The position numbers and the translations under genes are program-made. The notes beneath the pieces are model-generated. The model worked only from the letters and a program-made list of their open reading frames with translations, was not told where the DNA came from and searched no databases. Of a stretch of DNA of 48,723 nt, positions 17,854 through 27,744 are shown piece after piece (position 1 is the stretch's first letter; each line of letters starts with the position of its first letter). Origin of the DNA: Lachnospiraceae bacterium (GTDB lineage Bacteria > Bacillota > Clostridia > Lachnospirales > Lachnospiraceae); the NCBI GenBank assembly GCA_017623215.1, contig JAGAPO010000016.1:1-48723 (forward strand), written 5' to 3'.

Positions 17854-19186
17854 CTTTCGAACTTTCCAGATTAACAAATTTGGTATACTGAGCCTGCCAG
17901 CCAAGCTTTACGGTACCTGTAGGGCCGTTGCGCTGCTTGCCGATAATAATCTCAGACACACCGGCCTCCTCAGAATCATGATTATAATAGTCATCACGAT
18001 AAATGAACATAACAACGTCCGCATCCTGCTCGATCGCACCGGACTCTCGAAGGTCGGAAAGCATCGGCCGCTTATCCGGACGCTGCTCAACCGCACGGGA
18101 GAGCTGGGAGAGCGCAATTACCGGGCATTTGACCTCACGGGCCAGCGCCTTTAAGGAACGCGAAATCTCCGAAATCTCCTGCTGTCTGGATTCAGTCTTC
18201 TTGCCCCCCGACATCAGCTGCAGGTAGTCGATGATAATCAATCCCAGGTTATGCTCCAGCTTGAACTTTCTGCACTTCGAACGCAGCTCGGCAATCGAGA
18301 TACCCGGCGTATCGTCGATAATCAGATTTGACTCACCGATCGCTCTTGCGCTCTCCATGAGCATCGCCCAGTCCTCATCCTGCAGATCACCGGTTCGGAT
18401 CGCCTGGGAGTCCACCTTGGAATGCATGGAAAGAATACGGTTCACCAGCTGGTTCTTCGACATTTCCAAACTGAAAATAGCGGTTGTAATGTGGGAACGG
18501 ACAGCAACGTATTCTGCAATATTCAGAACGAACGCCGTCTTACCCATGGAGGGACGTGCCGCAATTAGAATCAGATCCGAGGGCTGCAGTCCCGAAGTCT
18601 TATAATCAAGGTCATAGAACCCGGTCGCAATACCGGTTACACTGCCTTTGTTCTTGGAAGCCGCCTCGATCGACTCAAGAGACTGCAGCACAATATCCTT
18701 GATGCTGACAAAATCCCCGCTTCCCTTGTTCTGCACAATGTCAAATACCTGCTTCTCGGTATCCTCCAGAACCTGCTCCACCTTCTCCTTATCCAGATAG
18801 CAGGTATTCGTAATTCCTTCCGTCACCTTAATCAGCCGGCGCAGAACCGCCTTATCGCTGACAATCTTCGCGTAATGTCTGACATTGGCCGAAGTTGGCA
18901 CAGCCCGAAGCAGAGCCCCGATGAATTCGAGGCTGTAGATCTCCGGAGGTACATCCTTTTCCTTTAATTTATCCTGCAGAGTTACCAGATCAACCGGCTT
19001 TCCTTCATTGAAGAGCTCCACCATTGCGTCAAACAGAACTCCGTATTGATGCTCATAAAAATCATCTGAGCTCACAATCTCGGATGCGGCAATGATGGCG
19101 TCCTTATCCATGATCATGGAGCCGATTACCGACTGCTCTGCCTCCGCACTGTGCGGAGGAATCCGTTTGATAAGCGCTTCATCCAT
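17840..19186 (-). CDS. dnaB: Replicative DNA helicase DnaB
   Basis: Hexameric helicase that unwinds DNA at the replication fork. It has 448 residues: an N-terminal primase-interaction domain (about 1-125, beginning PPHSAEAEQSVIGSMI) and a RecA-like core. Walker A is ARPSMGKT near residue 210, Walker B is LIIIDYLQLM, and the late SQLSRAVEQRPDKRPMLSDLRESG motif is intact. It starts six bases after the rplI stop, in the conserved gdpP-rplI-dnaB order. The stop codon lies inside the terminator hairpin. No intein or other insertion is seen. Confidence 0.97.
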   Translation of the reverse strand: MDEALIKRIPPHSAEAEQSVIGSMIMDKDAIIAASEIVSSDDFYEHQYGVLFDAMVELFNEGKPVDLVTLQDKLKEKDVPPEIYSLEFIGALLRAVPTSANVRHYAKIVSDKAVLRRLIKVTEGITNTCYLDKEKVEQVLEDTEKQVFDIVQNKGSGDFVSIKDIVLQSLESIEAASKNKGSVTGIATGFYDLDYKTSGLQPSDLILIAARPSMGKTAFVLNIAEYVAVRSHITTAIFSLEMSKNQLVNRILSMHSKVDSQAIRTGDLQDEDWAMLMESARAIGESNLIIDDTPGISIAELRSKCRKFKLEHNLGLIIIDYLQLMSGGKKTESRQQEISEISRSLKALAREVKCPVIALSQLSRAVEQRPDKRPMLSDLRESGAIEQDADVVMFIYRDDYYNHDSEEAGVSEIIIGKQRNGPTGTVKLGWQAQYTKFVNLESSKGQGR

Positions 19187-19191
19187 AAAAA

Positions 19192-19638
19192 TTATACTCC
19201 CTCAACGCGCACCGTCAGCTCCGCCGTAACCTTTGCGTGAAGCTTTACCGGAATCGTATACGTTCCCATATTCTTAATCGGATCGTTAAGAACCATCTTC
19301 TTCTTATCAATGTCGAAGCCAAACTGCTCCTTTAACGCGGCTGCAATCTCCTTCGTGGATACGGAGCCGAACGTTCTTCCGTTCTCGCCGGTCTTGATGG
19401 TAAGCAGAACCTTCTTGCCCTCAAGCTCCTTCGCAAGCTTCTGTGCTTCCTCCAGAATCTCCTTCTGACGCTTCTCCTCCGCCGCCTTCTGCAGCTTCAG
19501 GTCGTTCAGATTCTTCGGCGTTGCCTCCAGCCCCAGCTTCTTGGGCAGAATAAAATTCCTTGCGTAGCCGTCGCTCACCTTAACGACCTCGCCCTTTTTT
19601 CCTAATGCCTTTACATCCTCTAATAAAATTACCTGCAT
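19192..19638 (-). CDS. rplI: 50S ribosomal protein L9
   Basis: Two-domain ribosomal protein binding 23S rRNA near the L1 stalk. It has 148 residues, as expected. The N-terminal signature [19 protein letters not shown] and the [14 protein letters not shown] segment are followed by a long charged helix (about 45-75) and the C-terminal globular domain. The start is one base from the stop codon of gdpP, so the genes are probably coupled. Confidence 0.97.
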   Translation of the reverse strand: MQVILLEDVKALGKKGEVVKVSDGYARNFILPKKLGLEATPKNLNDLKLQKAAEEKRQKEILEEAQKLAKELEGKKVLLTIKTGENGRTFGSVSTKEIAAALKEQFGFDIDKKKMVLNDPIKNMGTYTIPVKLHAKVTAELTVRVEGV

Positions 19639-19639
19639 C

Positions 19640-21706
19640 TTATATATCTCCTTCCTGTGTCATGGCGGCCAGCACATCCTTCACCTTCTGCATAGCCTCT
19701 TCCACGGAACAATCCGTGAACTGAGCTCCGGCCATACTCATATGTCCGCCGCCTCCTAATTTTTCCATTACAACCTGCACATTCACCTCGTCAATGGAAC
19801 GCGCGCTTACAAATATCTTGCCGTTATACTTCGTAAATACAAAGGACGCCCGGATATTCGTAACATTCAGCAGTTCATTCGCCACCTGCGCTCCCGTAAT
19901 CGTCGGGCTCTCCACTCCCTCACTCTCACACTCGGTAAGCGCATAATAATCCAGAAATACTTCCACATTCGCAATCGCTCTGGACTTCACCTTGAATTCG
20001 ACCATCTCCGTGCGGAACGCCTTGCGGATTCTTGTCACATCCGCGCCGTTCCTCCGTAAGAATGCCGCAGCCTCGAACGTTCTGACGCCGGTCTTGGTTA
20101 GGAAGTTATTCGTATCAATCATAATTCCGGCATACATCGCGTCGGCCTCTGCCTGACGAATCTTAAGTCCCTCTCCGATATACTGCAGGATCTCCGCGAC
20201 CATCTCACAGGCGGAGGACGCATACGGCTCAATATAAGAAAGCACCGCGCCTTCAATCGCCTCTCCGGTCTGCCTGTGATGATCCAGAACCACTACCGTT
20301 CTCGTCTTGTTCAGCAGCTCGCTGCACTCTGTAATGCTCGGGCGATTCACGTCCACAACAACCAGCAGCGTATTGGCGTCCACCACTTCAAGCGCCTGCG
20401 CGCTCTTTAAGAACATATCCTCCTCATAATCCGGATTGCTGAGGAACCGGTTAATCATCGGACGAACCGAGGTCGTAATGTCATTAATTACAATATAAGC
20501 CCGTTTATTCAAGGTCTTTGCAATTCGATACACACCGATCGCCGCACCGAACGAATCCACATCGCCGATGGAATGGCCCATAATCACGACCTTATCCTTC
20601 GCCTCCACGAACTCCTTAAGCGCATGTGCCTTCACTCTGGCCTTTACTCTTGTATTCTTCTCAACCTGAACACTCTTGCCTCCGTAATAATAAATCTTAT
20701 CATTCTCTCTGACAACCGCCTGATCACCGCCTCTTCCAAGCGCCAGATCAATCGCCGCACGCGCTGCCTCATAACTTCTCGTACAGGAATCCATATTCAC
20801 GCCAAGGCCGATACTAATCGTAACCGACATCTCATTCCCGATATTCACAGCGCGCACATCCTCCAGAATTGAGAACTTATTCGTCTGAAGCTGGGACAAA
20901 TACTTCTGCTGGAACACAAAAATATACTTATCCTTCTCAAGCTTCTTAATAATCGCGTCAATCTCCTGCATATACTTATTAATCTTACGATCTACAAGCG
21001 CAATCAGCAGCGACCGTCTCACCTGATCGATGCTCTCGAGCGCCTCCTCATAATTATCAATGTACAAAAGCCCCGTGATCAGCTTCTGATCCTGATTCTC
21101 CTTCTGCAGCTGCATAATCTCCGTCTCATCATACAGATACATCGCGATCAGCGCACTCGGACTCGCCCCCTCAGACGCCTCCGAATCAAAGCTCCAGGTC
21201 ACATCCTCCTCAAAATCCGGTGACATCACCCTCCTCAGCACCACCTTATAATTACACTCCTCAAGCTTCACATGACACACCGTATCATTCTCATCCTTCG
21301 GGAGCACATCCCTTGTAATATCCGGGAACACACTTGCAATCGATCGCTTCACCACATGCTCCGAATCCAGAATATCTCGGAACTCATCATTCCCCCAGAG
21401 CATATGCCCATCCGAATCCAGAATCGCATACGGAATCGAAAGCTCCTTTAAAAGCTTTCTCTGCACCTGCCCGTAACTGGCCGCGAACCGCACCATATCT
21501 CTGACAATCAACGGCCTCTTCATTAAATACATACTTAGCGCGAGCATCAAATACAGCAACGTAAAGCACACCCCGATTGCAAACGACCTCTTATCCACCA
21601 GATACAGACACCCATCCAGCACACACAACAGAATTGTCATATACAACGGCCAACACAAATACGCCCTCAGCGCGCCCTTTAACTTTAACTTTCTCTTCAT
21701 ACTCAA
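19640..21706 (-). CDS. gdpP: Cyclic-di-AMP phosphodiesterase GdpP
   Basis: Membrane-bound enzyme that hydrolyses c-di-AMP to pApA. It has 688 residues: two membrane helices (about 15-62), a PAS domain (about 85-150), a degenerate GGDEF domain (about 200-340) and a DHH/DHHA1 phosphodiesterase (about 370-680). Metal ligands appear in GHSIGDVDS (377-385), VVDVNRP and LDHH (about 474-477), with [10 protein letters not shown] near the C-terminus. The start is TTG (21704-21706), six bases after AAGGAG; an ATG two codons later is less well spaced. It heads the gdpP-rplI-dnaB operon. Confidence 0.95.
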   Translation of the reverse strand: MSMKRKLKLKGALRAYLCWPLYMTILLCVLDGCLYLVDKRSFAIGVCFTLLYLMLALSMYLMKRPLIVRDMVRFAASYGQVQRKLLKELSIPYAILDSDGHMLWGNDEFRDILDSEHVVKRSIASVFPDITRDVLPKDENDTVCHVKLEECNYKVVLRRVMSPDFEEDVTWSFDSEASEGASPSALIAMYLYDETEIMQLQKENQDQKLITGLLYIDNYEEALESIDQVRRSLLIALVDRKINKYMQEIDAIIKKLEKDKYIFVFQQKYLSQLQTNKFSILEDVRAVNIGNEMSVTISIGLGVNMDSCTRSYEAARAAIDLALGRGGDQAVVRENDKIYYYGGKSVQVEKNTRVKARVKAHALKEFVEAKDKVVIMGHSIGDVDSFGAAIGVYRIAKTLNKRAYIVINDITTSVRPMINRFLSNPDYEEDMFLKSAQALEVVDANTLLVVVDVNRPSITECSELLNKTRTVVVLDHHRQTGEAIEGAVLSYIEPYASSACEMVAEILQYIGEGLKIRQAEADAMYAGIMIDTNNFLTKTGVRTFEAAAFLRRNGADVTRIRKAFRTEMVEFKVKSRAIANVEVFLDYYALTECESEGVESPTITGAQVANELLNVTNIRASFVFTKYNGKIFVSARSIDEVNVQVVMEKLGGGGHMSMAGAQFTDCSVEEAMQKVKDVLAAMTQEGDI

Positions 21707-21780
21707 TCACAACTCCTTGCCAAAGCTGAATCGTTCCAAACCACACATTTCCCAGCCCAAAACCAGCCAGCCTTGCCTTC

Positions 21781-21809
21781 ATTATACCATCTTTCCCACA
21801 AAAGTAAAA
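21781..21809 (-). promoter_or_regulatory. Promoter of gdpP
   Basis: Minus-strand TATAAT (21781-21786) with TTTTAC (21804-21809) 17 bases upstream. The -10 is perfect, the -35 poor. Confidence 0.5.
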
Positions 21810-21902
21810 GAGAAATATTTAAAACCTCCCCAACCGTTCGCTTTTCCATATACTATCTCTTCAATCCCCGCTTCAAACGTATATTCAGCCCCTCTCCGGG
21901 GC

Positions 21903-21927
21903 AAAAAAAAAGAGCCTCCTTGGCTCT
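21903..21927 (-). terminator. Terminator of the rpsF-ssb-rpsR operon
   Basis: On the minus strand AGAGCC and GGCTCT form a short stem followed by nine T, about 160 bases after the rpsR stop. Confidence 0.85.
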
Positions 21928-21997
21928 CTCCACCTCATATCAATCCCCAACGGCATGATGCAGCGTCCGCCGCCATCGCCCAAAGCACTTGTGATGT

Positions 21998-22049
21998 CAG
22001 GCACAGTAAGCTGTGCCTGGGGAAGGCGCAATGAAATTGTGCCTTCCCC
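21998..22049. other. Two adjacent hairpins downstream of rpsR
   Basis: CAGGCACAG/CTGTGCCTG (21998-22019) and GGGGAAGGCGCAAT/ATTGTGCCTTCCCC (22019-22049, one G-T pair) lie back to back between the rpsR stop and its terminator. The rest of the 21707-22089 gap has only the gdpP promoter and the terminator. Confidence 0.7.
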
Positions 22050-22089
22050 AGCGCTTCCGGTACTTCTGCCGCGCAAAAGTACGAACTTA

Positions 22090-22368
22090 TTAATCCATTG
22101 TGTAAGGCATTAAAGCAATATGTCTTGCTCTCTTAACAGCCACGGTCAACGCTCTCTGATGCTTTGCGCAGTTACCGGTAATTCTTCTGGGAAGAATCTT
22201 ACCTCTCTCAGATACGTATCTCTTCAGCTTATTAACGTCCTTATAATCAATGCCTGCGCCAGTCTTATCTGCGCAAAATACACATACTTTCTTTCTTCTG
22301 CGGGTAACGCGTCTCTTCATCATAGAATCGCCCTTGTCGCCCTTTTCAGCATTCTTATTGAACGGCAT
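22090..22368 (-). CDS. rpsR: 30S ribosomal protein S18, zinc-binding form
   Basis: Small-subunit protein that pairs with S6 on the platform. It has 92 residues. The zinc ligands C29, C32, C67 and H70 (CVFC and NCAKH) are present, so this is the C+ paralogue. The [10 protein letters not shown] start and [17 protein letters not shown] core are typical. The start has an ideal AAGGAGG ribosome binding site. It is the last gene of rpsF-ssb-rpsR. Confidence 0.97.
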   Translation of the reverse strand: MPFNKNAEKGDKGDSMMKRRVTRRRKKVCVFCADKTGAGIDYKDVNKLKRYVSERGKILPRRITGNCAKHQRALTVAVKRARHIALMPYTMD

Positions 22369-22408
22369 GATATTTCCTCCTTATCCGATTAAAAATTATG
22401 CATACCCT

Positions 22409-22870
22409 TTAGTTAAAGGGCAGTTCTTCATCAATACCATCCGGTATATTCATGAAACCGTCCGCAGCAGCTGCTGCACTCGGCTGAGGCCTCTGGTACT
22501 GCTGATATCCGCCTTCCGCTCCGCTTGTCTGTGCATTGCCTGCACTTGCATTCTTGCTTTCAGCGAATTCCGATTCTTCTACTACAACTTCCGTTGTGTA
22601 GACCTTCTGTCCGTCCCGGTTCGTATAGCTTCCGGTCTGGATTCTTCCGGTAACCGCAATCTTGGTACCCTGTCTCAGATACTTCTCAGCAAATTCCGCC
22701 GACTTGCCGAATGCAACGCACGAAATGAAATCCGCGTCCTGCTCGCCCTGTCTCTTAAATCTGCGGTCAACCGCCAGCGTATATCTGGCAATCGCGAGAG
22801 AATTCTCTCCCTGAGAATATCTTACCTCGGGATCCCTGGTGAGTCTACCCATTAAAATTACTTTGTTCAT
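22409..22870 (-). CDS. ssb: Single-stranded DNA-binding protein
   Basis: Coats single-stranded DNA in replication, repair and recombination. It has 153 residues: an OB fold (about 1-105) beginning MNKVILMGRLTRDPEVRYS, a Gln/Ala/Gly-rich flexible linker, and the acidic C-terminal tip DEELPFN that recruits partner proteins. It lies between rpsF and rpsR, the usual Firmicute arrangement that ties it to S6 and S18 synthesis. Confidence 0.97.
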   Translation of the reverse strand: MNKVILMGRLTRDPEVRYSQGENSLAIARYTLAVDRRFKRQGEQDADFISCVAFGKSAEFAEKYLRQGTKIAVTGRIQTGSYTNRDGQKVYTTEVVVEESEFAESKNASAGNAQTSGAEGGYQQYQRPQPSAAAAADGFMNIPDGIDEELPFN

Positions 22871-22885
22871 AGGATTCCCTCCTAA

Positions 22886-23173
22886 TTATGCGTCCCGTCT
22901 AATGCATAAAAATCTGATTACGTTGTCCATGATACGAACTCTCTGCTCGATTTCGTTCGGACAAGTAGAATCAGCATCGAACTGGATGAAATAGTAGTTG
23001 CCCTCTTTCATCTTCTGGATCTCATATGCAAGTCTCTTCTTGCCCCAGTCATCCACGTTCGTAACAGTACCGCCAAATCTGGCGATCAGATTCTTCACGT
23101 TCTCAACGACTGCAGCTCTTGCATCATCCTCGATCTTTGCATTAACAACTAAGGCTAATTCGTAGTGATTCAT
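22886..23173 (-). CDS. rpsF: 30S ribosomal protein S6
   Basis: Small-subunit platform protein binding S18. It has 95 residues, the normal length. The N-terminal MNHYELALVVNAKI strand and the VDDWGKKRLAYEIQKMKEGNYYFIQF core are typical. The start is the ATG at 23171-23173 preceded by AAGGAGG; an upstream in-frame extension of 28 residues is charged leader sequence and not expected. It is first in the operon, behind a structured leader. Confidence 0.96.
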   Translation of the reverse strand: MNHYELALVVNAKIEDDARAAVVENVKNLIARFGGTVTNVDDWGKKRLAYEIQKMKEGNYYFIQFDADSTCPNEIEQRVRIMDNVIRFLCIRRDA

Positions 23174-23204
23174 AGTTGCCTGCACCTCCTTCTGGTCTTT
23201 GGCC

Positions 23205-23230
23205 CTCTCCCTCCGCTCGCGGCGAAAGAG
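23205..23230 (-). promoter_or_regulatory. Candidate S6:S18-binding leader hairpin of rpsF
   Basis: In the rpsF leader a stem (CTCTTTC with GGGAGAG) encloses CCG...CGG in a GC-rich tip. S6:S18 complexes are known to bind a CCG-containing stem in such leaders. The match here is only by position and composition. Confidence 0.35.
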
Positions 23231-23265
23231 CAAGGAATCATTATTTTGATATATCACAAGGTAAC

Positions 23266-23294
23266 ATTATAACATGTCCCAAATTAGATTGCAA
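23266..23294 (-). promoter_or_regulatory. Promoter of rpsF-ssb-rpsR
   Basis: Minus-strand TTGCAA (23289-23294), 17-base spacer, perfect TATAAT (23266-23271), giving a leader of about 85 bases. Confidence 0.7.
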
Positions 23295-23359
23295 GTACTT
23301 TTTTCGGGAATTTTCGCTTCAGTGACTATAATATTTTATCAAAAAATTATCACTTCCGA

Positions 23360-23388
23360 TTGACAACGGCATATTATGATGGTATAAT
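23360..23388 (+). promoter_or_regulatory. Promoter of the trp operon
   Basis: Perfect consensus TTGACA (23360-23365) and TATAAT (23383-23388) with a 17-base spacer, just upstream of the T-box leader. Confidence 0.88.
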
Positions 23389-23394
23389 GTAAGA

Positions 23395-23687
23395 CAATTT
23401 AATCAACTAAACCGTTGAAGCGGAGATAACGGCGATGATGCCTTTACAGAGAGCCCGTGATGCTGAGAGTCGGGTAAGAAACAATTCGTCAAATGGACCG
23501 CTGAGGGTGCAGTCAAATGCGATCATTCGCAAAGTATTCTGCAACGTGTTGGCATACGTCAGTTGCCGGGGATATGTCGGTATCCTGCTAAGCGCATGGT
23601 TTGTTCCATGAATTCAAGGTGGCACCGCGGATAAGGTATTTATTCGTCCTTGACAGAAAGTACTTTCTGTCAGGGGCGTTTTTTTAT
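23395..23687 (+). promoter_or_regulatory. T-box riboswitch, tryptophan specifier
   Basis: The T-box sequence GGTGGCACCGCGG is at 23618-23630. Stem I is closed by AGCGG (23419-23423) with CCGCT (23498-23502), and TGG (23494-23496) lies just inside it followed by A, the expected place and form of a Trp specifier codon. A 13-base terminator stem (23648-23660 with 23663-23675) and a run of seven T (23679-23685) follow. Uncharged tRNA-Trp should favour the antiterminator and trp expression. Confidence 0.92.
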
Positions 23688-23872
23688 TTTGACGGAAGCC
23701 GACGGAAGTTGCAGCTGACGCGGGTGCACAGGACCCCTGTGTACTGCAAGCGGAACTCTTTGATCTTTCCTCACCTCTCTGACAGAACCCCGCAGGCCGG
23801 CATGTTCCGGTCTGACATCGTATCAGCCTGACAGCTCATATCCTTACGCTTACGGCAAGAATGGAGGTTTTT
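23688..23872 (+). other. Extra 185-base leader between T-box terminator and trpE
   Basis: No gene or Trp-rich leader peptide is seen. It can fold TTGCAG (23709-23714) with CTGCAA (23744-23749) around an inner CACAGG/CCTGTG stem, and has a further CCGG/CCGG hairpin. It ends with GGAGG before trpE. Confidence 0.5.
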
Positions 23873-25339
23873 ATGAAGATTTCACCGACCCGGAACGAAG
23901 TAACCAAAATCGCTGCTGCCGGAACCTACAAGGTACTTCCGGTCAGCTGTGAGATTCTCTCGGATATCTGTACGCCCATTGAGGCAATGAAGATTCTCAA
24001 GAACATATCGACCCACTGCTATATGCTGGAATCGGTCGCCGAGAACGAAAAATGGGGACGCTACACCTTCCTGGGCTTTGATCCCAAACTGGAAATCACC
24101 TGTATGAACGGAGAGATGAAGATCGGAAATGTGACCGTTTCAACGAATCATCCGTCCGCCCTCCTCCGCCAGATCCTCGCGGACTACCAAAGTCCCCGTT
24201 TTGATTATCTGCCCTCCTTCACCGGCGGGCTGGTCGGATATTTTTCTTATGATTATCTTGGCTACAGCGAACCGTCCGTCCGAGCCAGCGTCCAGGACAC
24301 AGAGGCATTCAAAGATGTGGATTTGATGCTGTTTGACAAGGTAATCGCCTTTGATAATTTCCGCCAGAAGATCATCCTCATCGTCAACATGCCGCTAAAT
24401 GACCCGGATACCGGATACAACAAGGCGGTCCGGGAGCTGAAGCAGCTTTGCGAGCTGCTGAAAAACGGGGAAAAGAAGGAAGATGCGAGCGGACATTTAA
24501 CCGGCGAGGTCACACCGCTGTTCGACAAAGAGACCTACTGCGGCATGGTAGAAAAGGCAAAGCATTACATCAGAGAGGGCGACATCTTCCAGATTGTGCT
24601 TTCCAATCGCCTTTCGGCACCATTTGAAGGAAGTCTTCTGAATACCTACCGGGTGCTTCGCACCATAAACCCGTCCCCGTACATGTTCTATTTCTCAGGA
24701 ACCGACGTGGAAGTCGCCGGGGCCTCTCCGGAGACACTTGTGAAATTGGAGGATGGCGTGCTTCATACCTTCCCTCTGGCTGGAACAAGACCAAGGGGGA
24801 AGACCGACGAGGAAGATAAAGCTCTGGAGGCCGAATTGCTTGCCGATAAAAAGGAGCTTGCCGAACACAACATGTTAGTGGATCTCGGCAGAAATGATCT
24901 TGGCAAGATCAGCCGGTTCGGCACCGTCCAGGTCGAGACTCTGCATTCCATTGAGCGTTATTCCCATGTCATGCATATCGGTTCCACCGTCAGAGGGGAG
25001 ATTCGGGAGGAATTCGATGCGCTGGACGCGATTGAAGCCGTGCTTCCCGCCGGAACCCTCTCGGGCGCACCGAAGATCCGGGCCTGCCAGCTGATTGGAG
25101 AGCTTGAGAACAACAAGCGAGGCATCTACGGCGGCGCAATCGGATATATTGACTTCACCGGAAATATGGACACCTGCATTGCCATCCGAATCGCCTACAA
25201 GAAGAACGGCAAGGTATTTGTACGAAGCGGAGCCGGAATCGTGGCCGATTCCGTTCCGGAAAAGGAATTCGAAGAATGTATCAATAAGGCAAAGGCGGTT
25301 GTCAATGCTCTAAAACTTGCAGAGGAGGCGGATCTATGA
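23873..25339 (+). CDS. trpE: Anthranilate synthase component I
   Basis: Converts chorismate and ammonia to anthranilate, the first committed step of tryptophan synthesis. It has 488 residues: an N-terminal regulatory domain with the LES-type tryptophan feedback motif (YMLESV, about residue 50) and a chorismate-binding domain (about 220-480). The catalytic core shows EGDIFQIVLSNR, PSPYMFYF, LAGTRPRG, DLGRNDLG and LPAGTLSGAPK. The start is the ATG at 23873, five bases after GGAGG; an ATG four codons earlier overlaps that site. It overlaps trpG by four bases. Confidence 0.96.
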   Translation: MKISPTRNEVTKIAAAGTYKVLPVSCEILSDICTPIEAMKILKNISTHCYMLESVAENEKWGRYTFLGFDPKLEITCMNGEMKIGNVTVSTNHPSALLRQILADYQSPRFDYLPSFTGGLVGYFSYDYLGYSEPSVRASVQDTEAFKDVDLMLFDKVIAFDNFRQKIILIVNMPLNDPDTGYNKAVRELKQLCELLKNGEKKEDASGHLTGEVTPLFDKETYCGMVEKAKHYIREGDIFQIVLSNRLSAPFEGSLLNTYRVLRTINPSPYMFYFSGTDVEVAGASPETLVKLEDGVLHTFPLAGTRPRGKTDEEDKALEAELLADKKELAEHNMLVDLGRNDLGKISRFGTVQVETLHSIERYSHVMHIGSTVRGEIREEFDALDAIEAVLPAGTLSGAPKIRACQLIGELENNKRGIYGGAIGYIDFTGNMDTCIAIRIAYKKNGKVFVRSGAGIVADSVPEKEFEECINKAKAVVNALKLAEEADL

Positions 25340-25911
25340 TTCTATTGATTGATAACTACGACAGCTTTTCCTATAATCTCTACCAGCTCATCGGCGAAAT
25401 CAATCCCGATATCCGGGTGATCCGCAACGATGAAATGACGGTGGAGGAAATAAGGCGTCTGAACCCCGACCACATCATTCTTTCCCCCGGCCCCGGAAGA
25501 CCGGAGGATGCCGGCATTATCATCGAAGCGGCAAAGACTCTCGGAAAAGAGATTCCCACGCTTGGTGTCTGCCTCGGCCATCAGGCAATCTGCGCGGCGT
25601 TCGGTGCGACTGTCACCTATGCCAAAGAGCTGATGCACGGCAAACAATCGGAGGTTCGCTTCGACTTAAGCTGTCCGATCTTTCGGAACTGTCCGCAGAC
25701 AGCCCCGGTCGCACGGTACCACTCCCTTGCCGCAGACGCCGCGACTATCCCTGAATGCCTGATCATCACCGCCCGGACAGCCGACGGCGAAGTAATGGCG
25801 GTGCAGCACAAAGATTACCCTATCTACGGCGTCCAGTTCCATCCGGAATCCATCATGACTCCGAACGGGAAGCAGATGCTGGAAGCTTTTATTCACCTGA
25901 AACACATTTGA
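25336..25911 (+). CDS. trpG: Anthranilate synthase glutamine amidotransferase component
   Basis: Supplies ammonia from glutamine to TrpE. It has 191 residues of class I amidotransferase. The N-terminal [13 protein letters not shown], nucleophile Cys in GVCLGHQ, and His-Glu in [12 protein letters not shown] complete the triad. The start overlaps the trpE stop (ATGA). It stands alone and is not fused to trpD. A shared role with p-aminobenzoate synthase, as in Bacillus, cannot be excluded, but the operon position favours trp. Confidence 0.95.
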   Translation: MILLIDNYDSFSYNLYQLIGEINPDIRVIRNDEMTVEEIRRLNPDHIILSPGPGRPEDAGIIIEAAKTLGKEIPTLGVCLGHQAICAAFGATVTYAKELMHGKQSEVRFDLSCPIFRNCPQTAPVARYHSLAADAATIPECLIITARTADGEVMAVQHKDYPIYGVQFHPESIMTPNGKQMLEAFIHLKHI

Positions 25912-25933
25912 CCACAGAAAGGAGCTTACTGCT

Positions 25934-26965
25934 ATGATTAAAGAAGCCATCGTAAAAATCGTAAATAAACAGGACCTCACCTACGACGAAGCCTATGCCG
26001 TCATGAATGAAATCATGAACGGTGAAACTACCCCCACCCAGAACGCAGCCTTCCTCGCCGCCCTCTCCACCAAGAGCGCAAGAGCGGAGACCACGGACGA
26101 GATTGCCGGCTGCGCCGCAGCCATGAGAGATCACGCAACCCGCGTGGAGACCGATATGGACCTGTTCGAAATCGTCGGAACAGGCGGTGACAATGCACAC
26201 AGCTTCAATATCTCCACCACTGCCGCTCTTGTCGCGGCGGCAGGCGGAATCAAGGTAGCAAAGCACGGCAACCGTGCCGCGTCCTCCAAGTGCGGAACGG
26301 CGGACTGCTTAGAGGCGCTCGGCGTCAACATTCAGCAAAGCCCGGAGCGCTGCAGGGAACTCCTTTCGGAAGTCGGCATGTGCTTCTTCTTTGCGCAGAA
26401 ATACCACACCTCCATGAAATACGTGGGAAGCATCCGCAAAGAACTCGGGTTCCGCACCGTATTCAATATCTTAGGTCCCTTAACCAACCCCGGCAGTCCG
26501 AAGCTTCAGCTTTTAGGCGTATACGACGAATATCTGGTGGAGCCGCTGGCGCAGGTTCTGATCAGCCTCGGCGTTACGCGCGGCATGGTAGTATACGGCC
26601 AGGATAAGCTGGATGAAATCTCCGCAAGCGCGCCCACCACGGTCTGCGAATTCAAGGACGGGTGGTTCAAATCCTACACCATGACCCCCGAAGACTTCGG
26701 TCTTCCGCGCTGTGAGAAGTCCGACCTAACCGGCGGAACTCCCCAGGAAAATGCGAACATCACATTAGCGATTCTTGGCGGCGAACAAGGCCCCAAGCGG
26801 AACGCCGTTCTACTGAACGCCGGTGCCTCTCTCTATATCGGAGGAAAGGCGGATACGATGAAGGACGGAATCGCTCTGGCAGCCGACCTAATTGATTCCG
26901 GAAAGGCGCTTGATACCCTGAAACACCTGATTGAAGTCAGCAACCGCGCGGAGGATACGATATGA
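25934..26965 (+). CDS. trpD: Anthranilate phosphoribosyltransferase
   Basis: Joins anthranilate to phosphoribosyl pyrophosphate. It has 343 residues. The PRPP loop [14 protein letters not shown], the [21 protein letters not shown] segment and the conserved [13 protein letters not shown] are all present. It lies 22 bases after trpG with its own GAAAGGAG site, and overlaps trpC by four bases. Confidence 0.97.
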   Translation: MIKEAIVKIVNKQDLTYDEAYAVMNEIMNGETTPTQNAAFLAALSTKSARAETTDEIAGCAAAMRDHATRVETDMDLFEIVGTGGDNAHSFNISTTAALVAAAGGIKVAKHGNRAASSKCGTADCLEALGVNIQQSPERCRELLSEVGMCFFFAQKYHTSMKYVGSIRKELGFRTVFNILGPLTNPGSPKLQLLGVYDEYLVEPLAQVLISLGVTRGMVVYGQDKLDEISASAPTTVCEFKDGWFKSYTMTPEDFGLPRCEKSDLTGGTPQENANITLAILGGEQGPKRNAVLLNAGASLYIGGKADTMKDGIALAADLIDSGKALDTLKHLIEVSNRAEDTI

Positions 26966-27744
26966 CCATCTTGGATCAGCTTGCGGACCACGCAAAGGAA
27001 CGCGTCGCGCAGGCCAAAAAGAAGCTGCCGCTTTCCGAACTAAGGCAAAAGGCTCTCTCTCTTCCCAAAGGCGACTTTCCCTTTGAGCGCTCCTTGCGAA
27101 AGCCCGGAATGTCCTTTATCTGTGAATGCAAAAAAGCCTCTCCCTCCAAGGGCCTGATTGCTCCGGATTTTCCTTATCTTTTGATTGCAAAGGAGTATGA
27201 GGCGGCGGGAGCCGACTGCATCTCCGTCCTCACCGAACCGAGATGGTTTCTCGGCAGTGATCAATATCTGAAAGATATTGCAGAGGCCGTCTCCGTTCCC
27301 TGCCTGCGCAAGGATTTCACCGTGGACGAGTATATGCTCTACGAAGCAAAGCTTCTCGGTGCGTCGGCAGCGCTGCTGATCTGCTCCATTCTTTCAAAGG
27401 CGCAGTTACAAGAATACATCGACATCTGCAAAAGCCTCGGGCTTTCGGCTCTTGTGGAAGCACATGAGGAATCCGAGGTTATAACAGCACTTAACGCCGG
27501 CGCCGGGATCATCGGAGTCAACAACCGCAATCTGAAGGATTTTACGGTGGATACCGGTAACAGCGGACGACTCCGAGAATTGATTCCGCGGGATGTGCTG
27601 TTTGTCTCCGAAAGCGGAGTAAGGACCGGCGAAGATGTGAGAAAGCTTCAGGAGATCGGCGCTGACGCAGTGCTGATCGGGGAAACCCTGATGCGTGCTC
27701 CCGACAAAAAGGCAAAGCTTGCCGAGCTTCGAGGTGCGCTATGA
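26962..27744 (+). CDS. trpC: Indole-3-glycerol phosphate synthase
   Basis: Closes the indole ring by decarboxylating CdRP. It is a 260-residue barrel. Catalytic residues are visible in [13 protein letters not shown], the LRKDF loop, LVEAHEESE and [10 protein letters not shown], with the phosphate site in [11 protein letters not shown]. It is a single-function protein, not fused to trpF. It overlaps trpD and trpF by four bases on each side. Confidence 0.97.
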   Translation: MTILDQLADHAKERVAQAKKKLPLSELRQKALSLPKGDFPFERSLRKPGMSFICECKKASPSKGLIAPDFPYLLIAKEYEAAGADCISVLTEPRWFLGSDQYLKDIAEAVSVPCLRKDFTVDEYMLYEAKLLGASAALLICSILSKAQLQEYIDICKSLGLSALVEAHEESEVITALNAGAGIIGVNNRNLKDFTVDTGNSGRLRELIPRDVLFVSESGVRTGEDVRKLQEIGADAVLIGETLMRAPDKKAKLAELRGAL

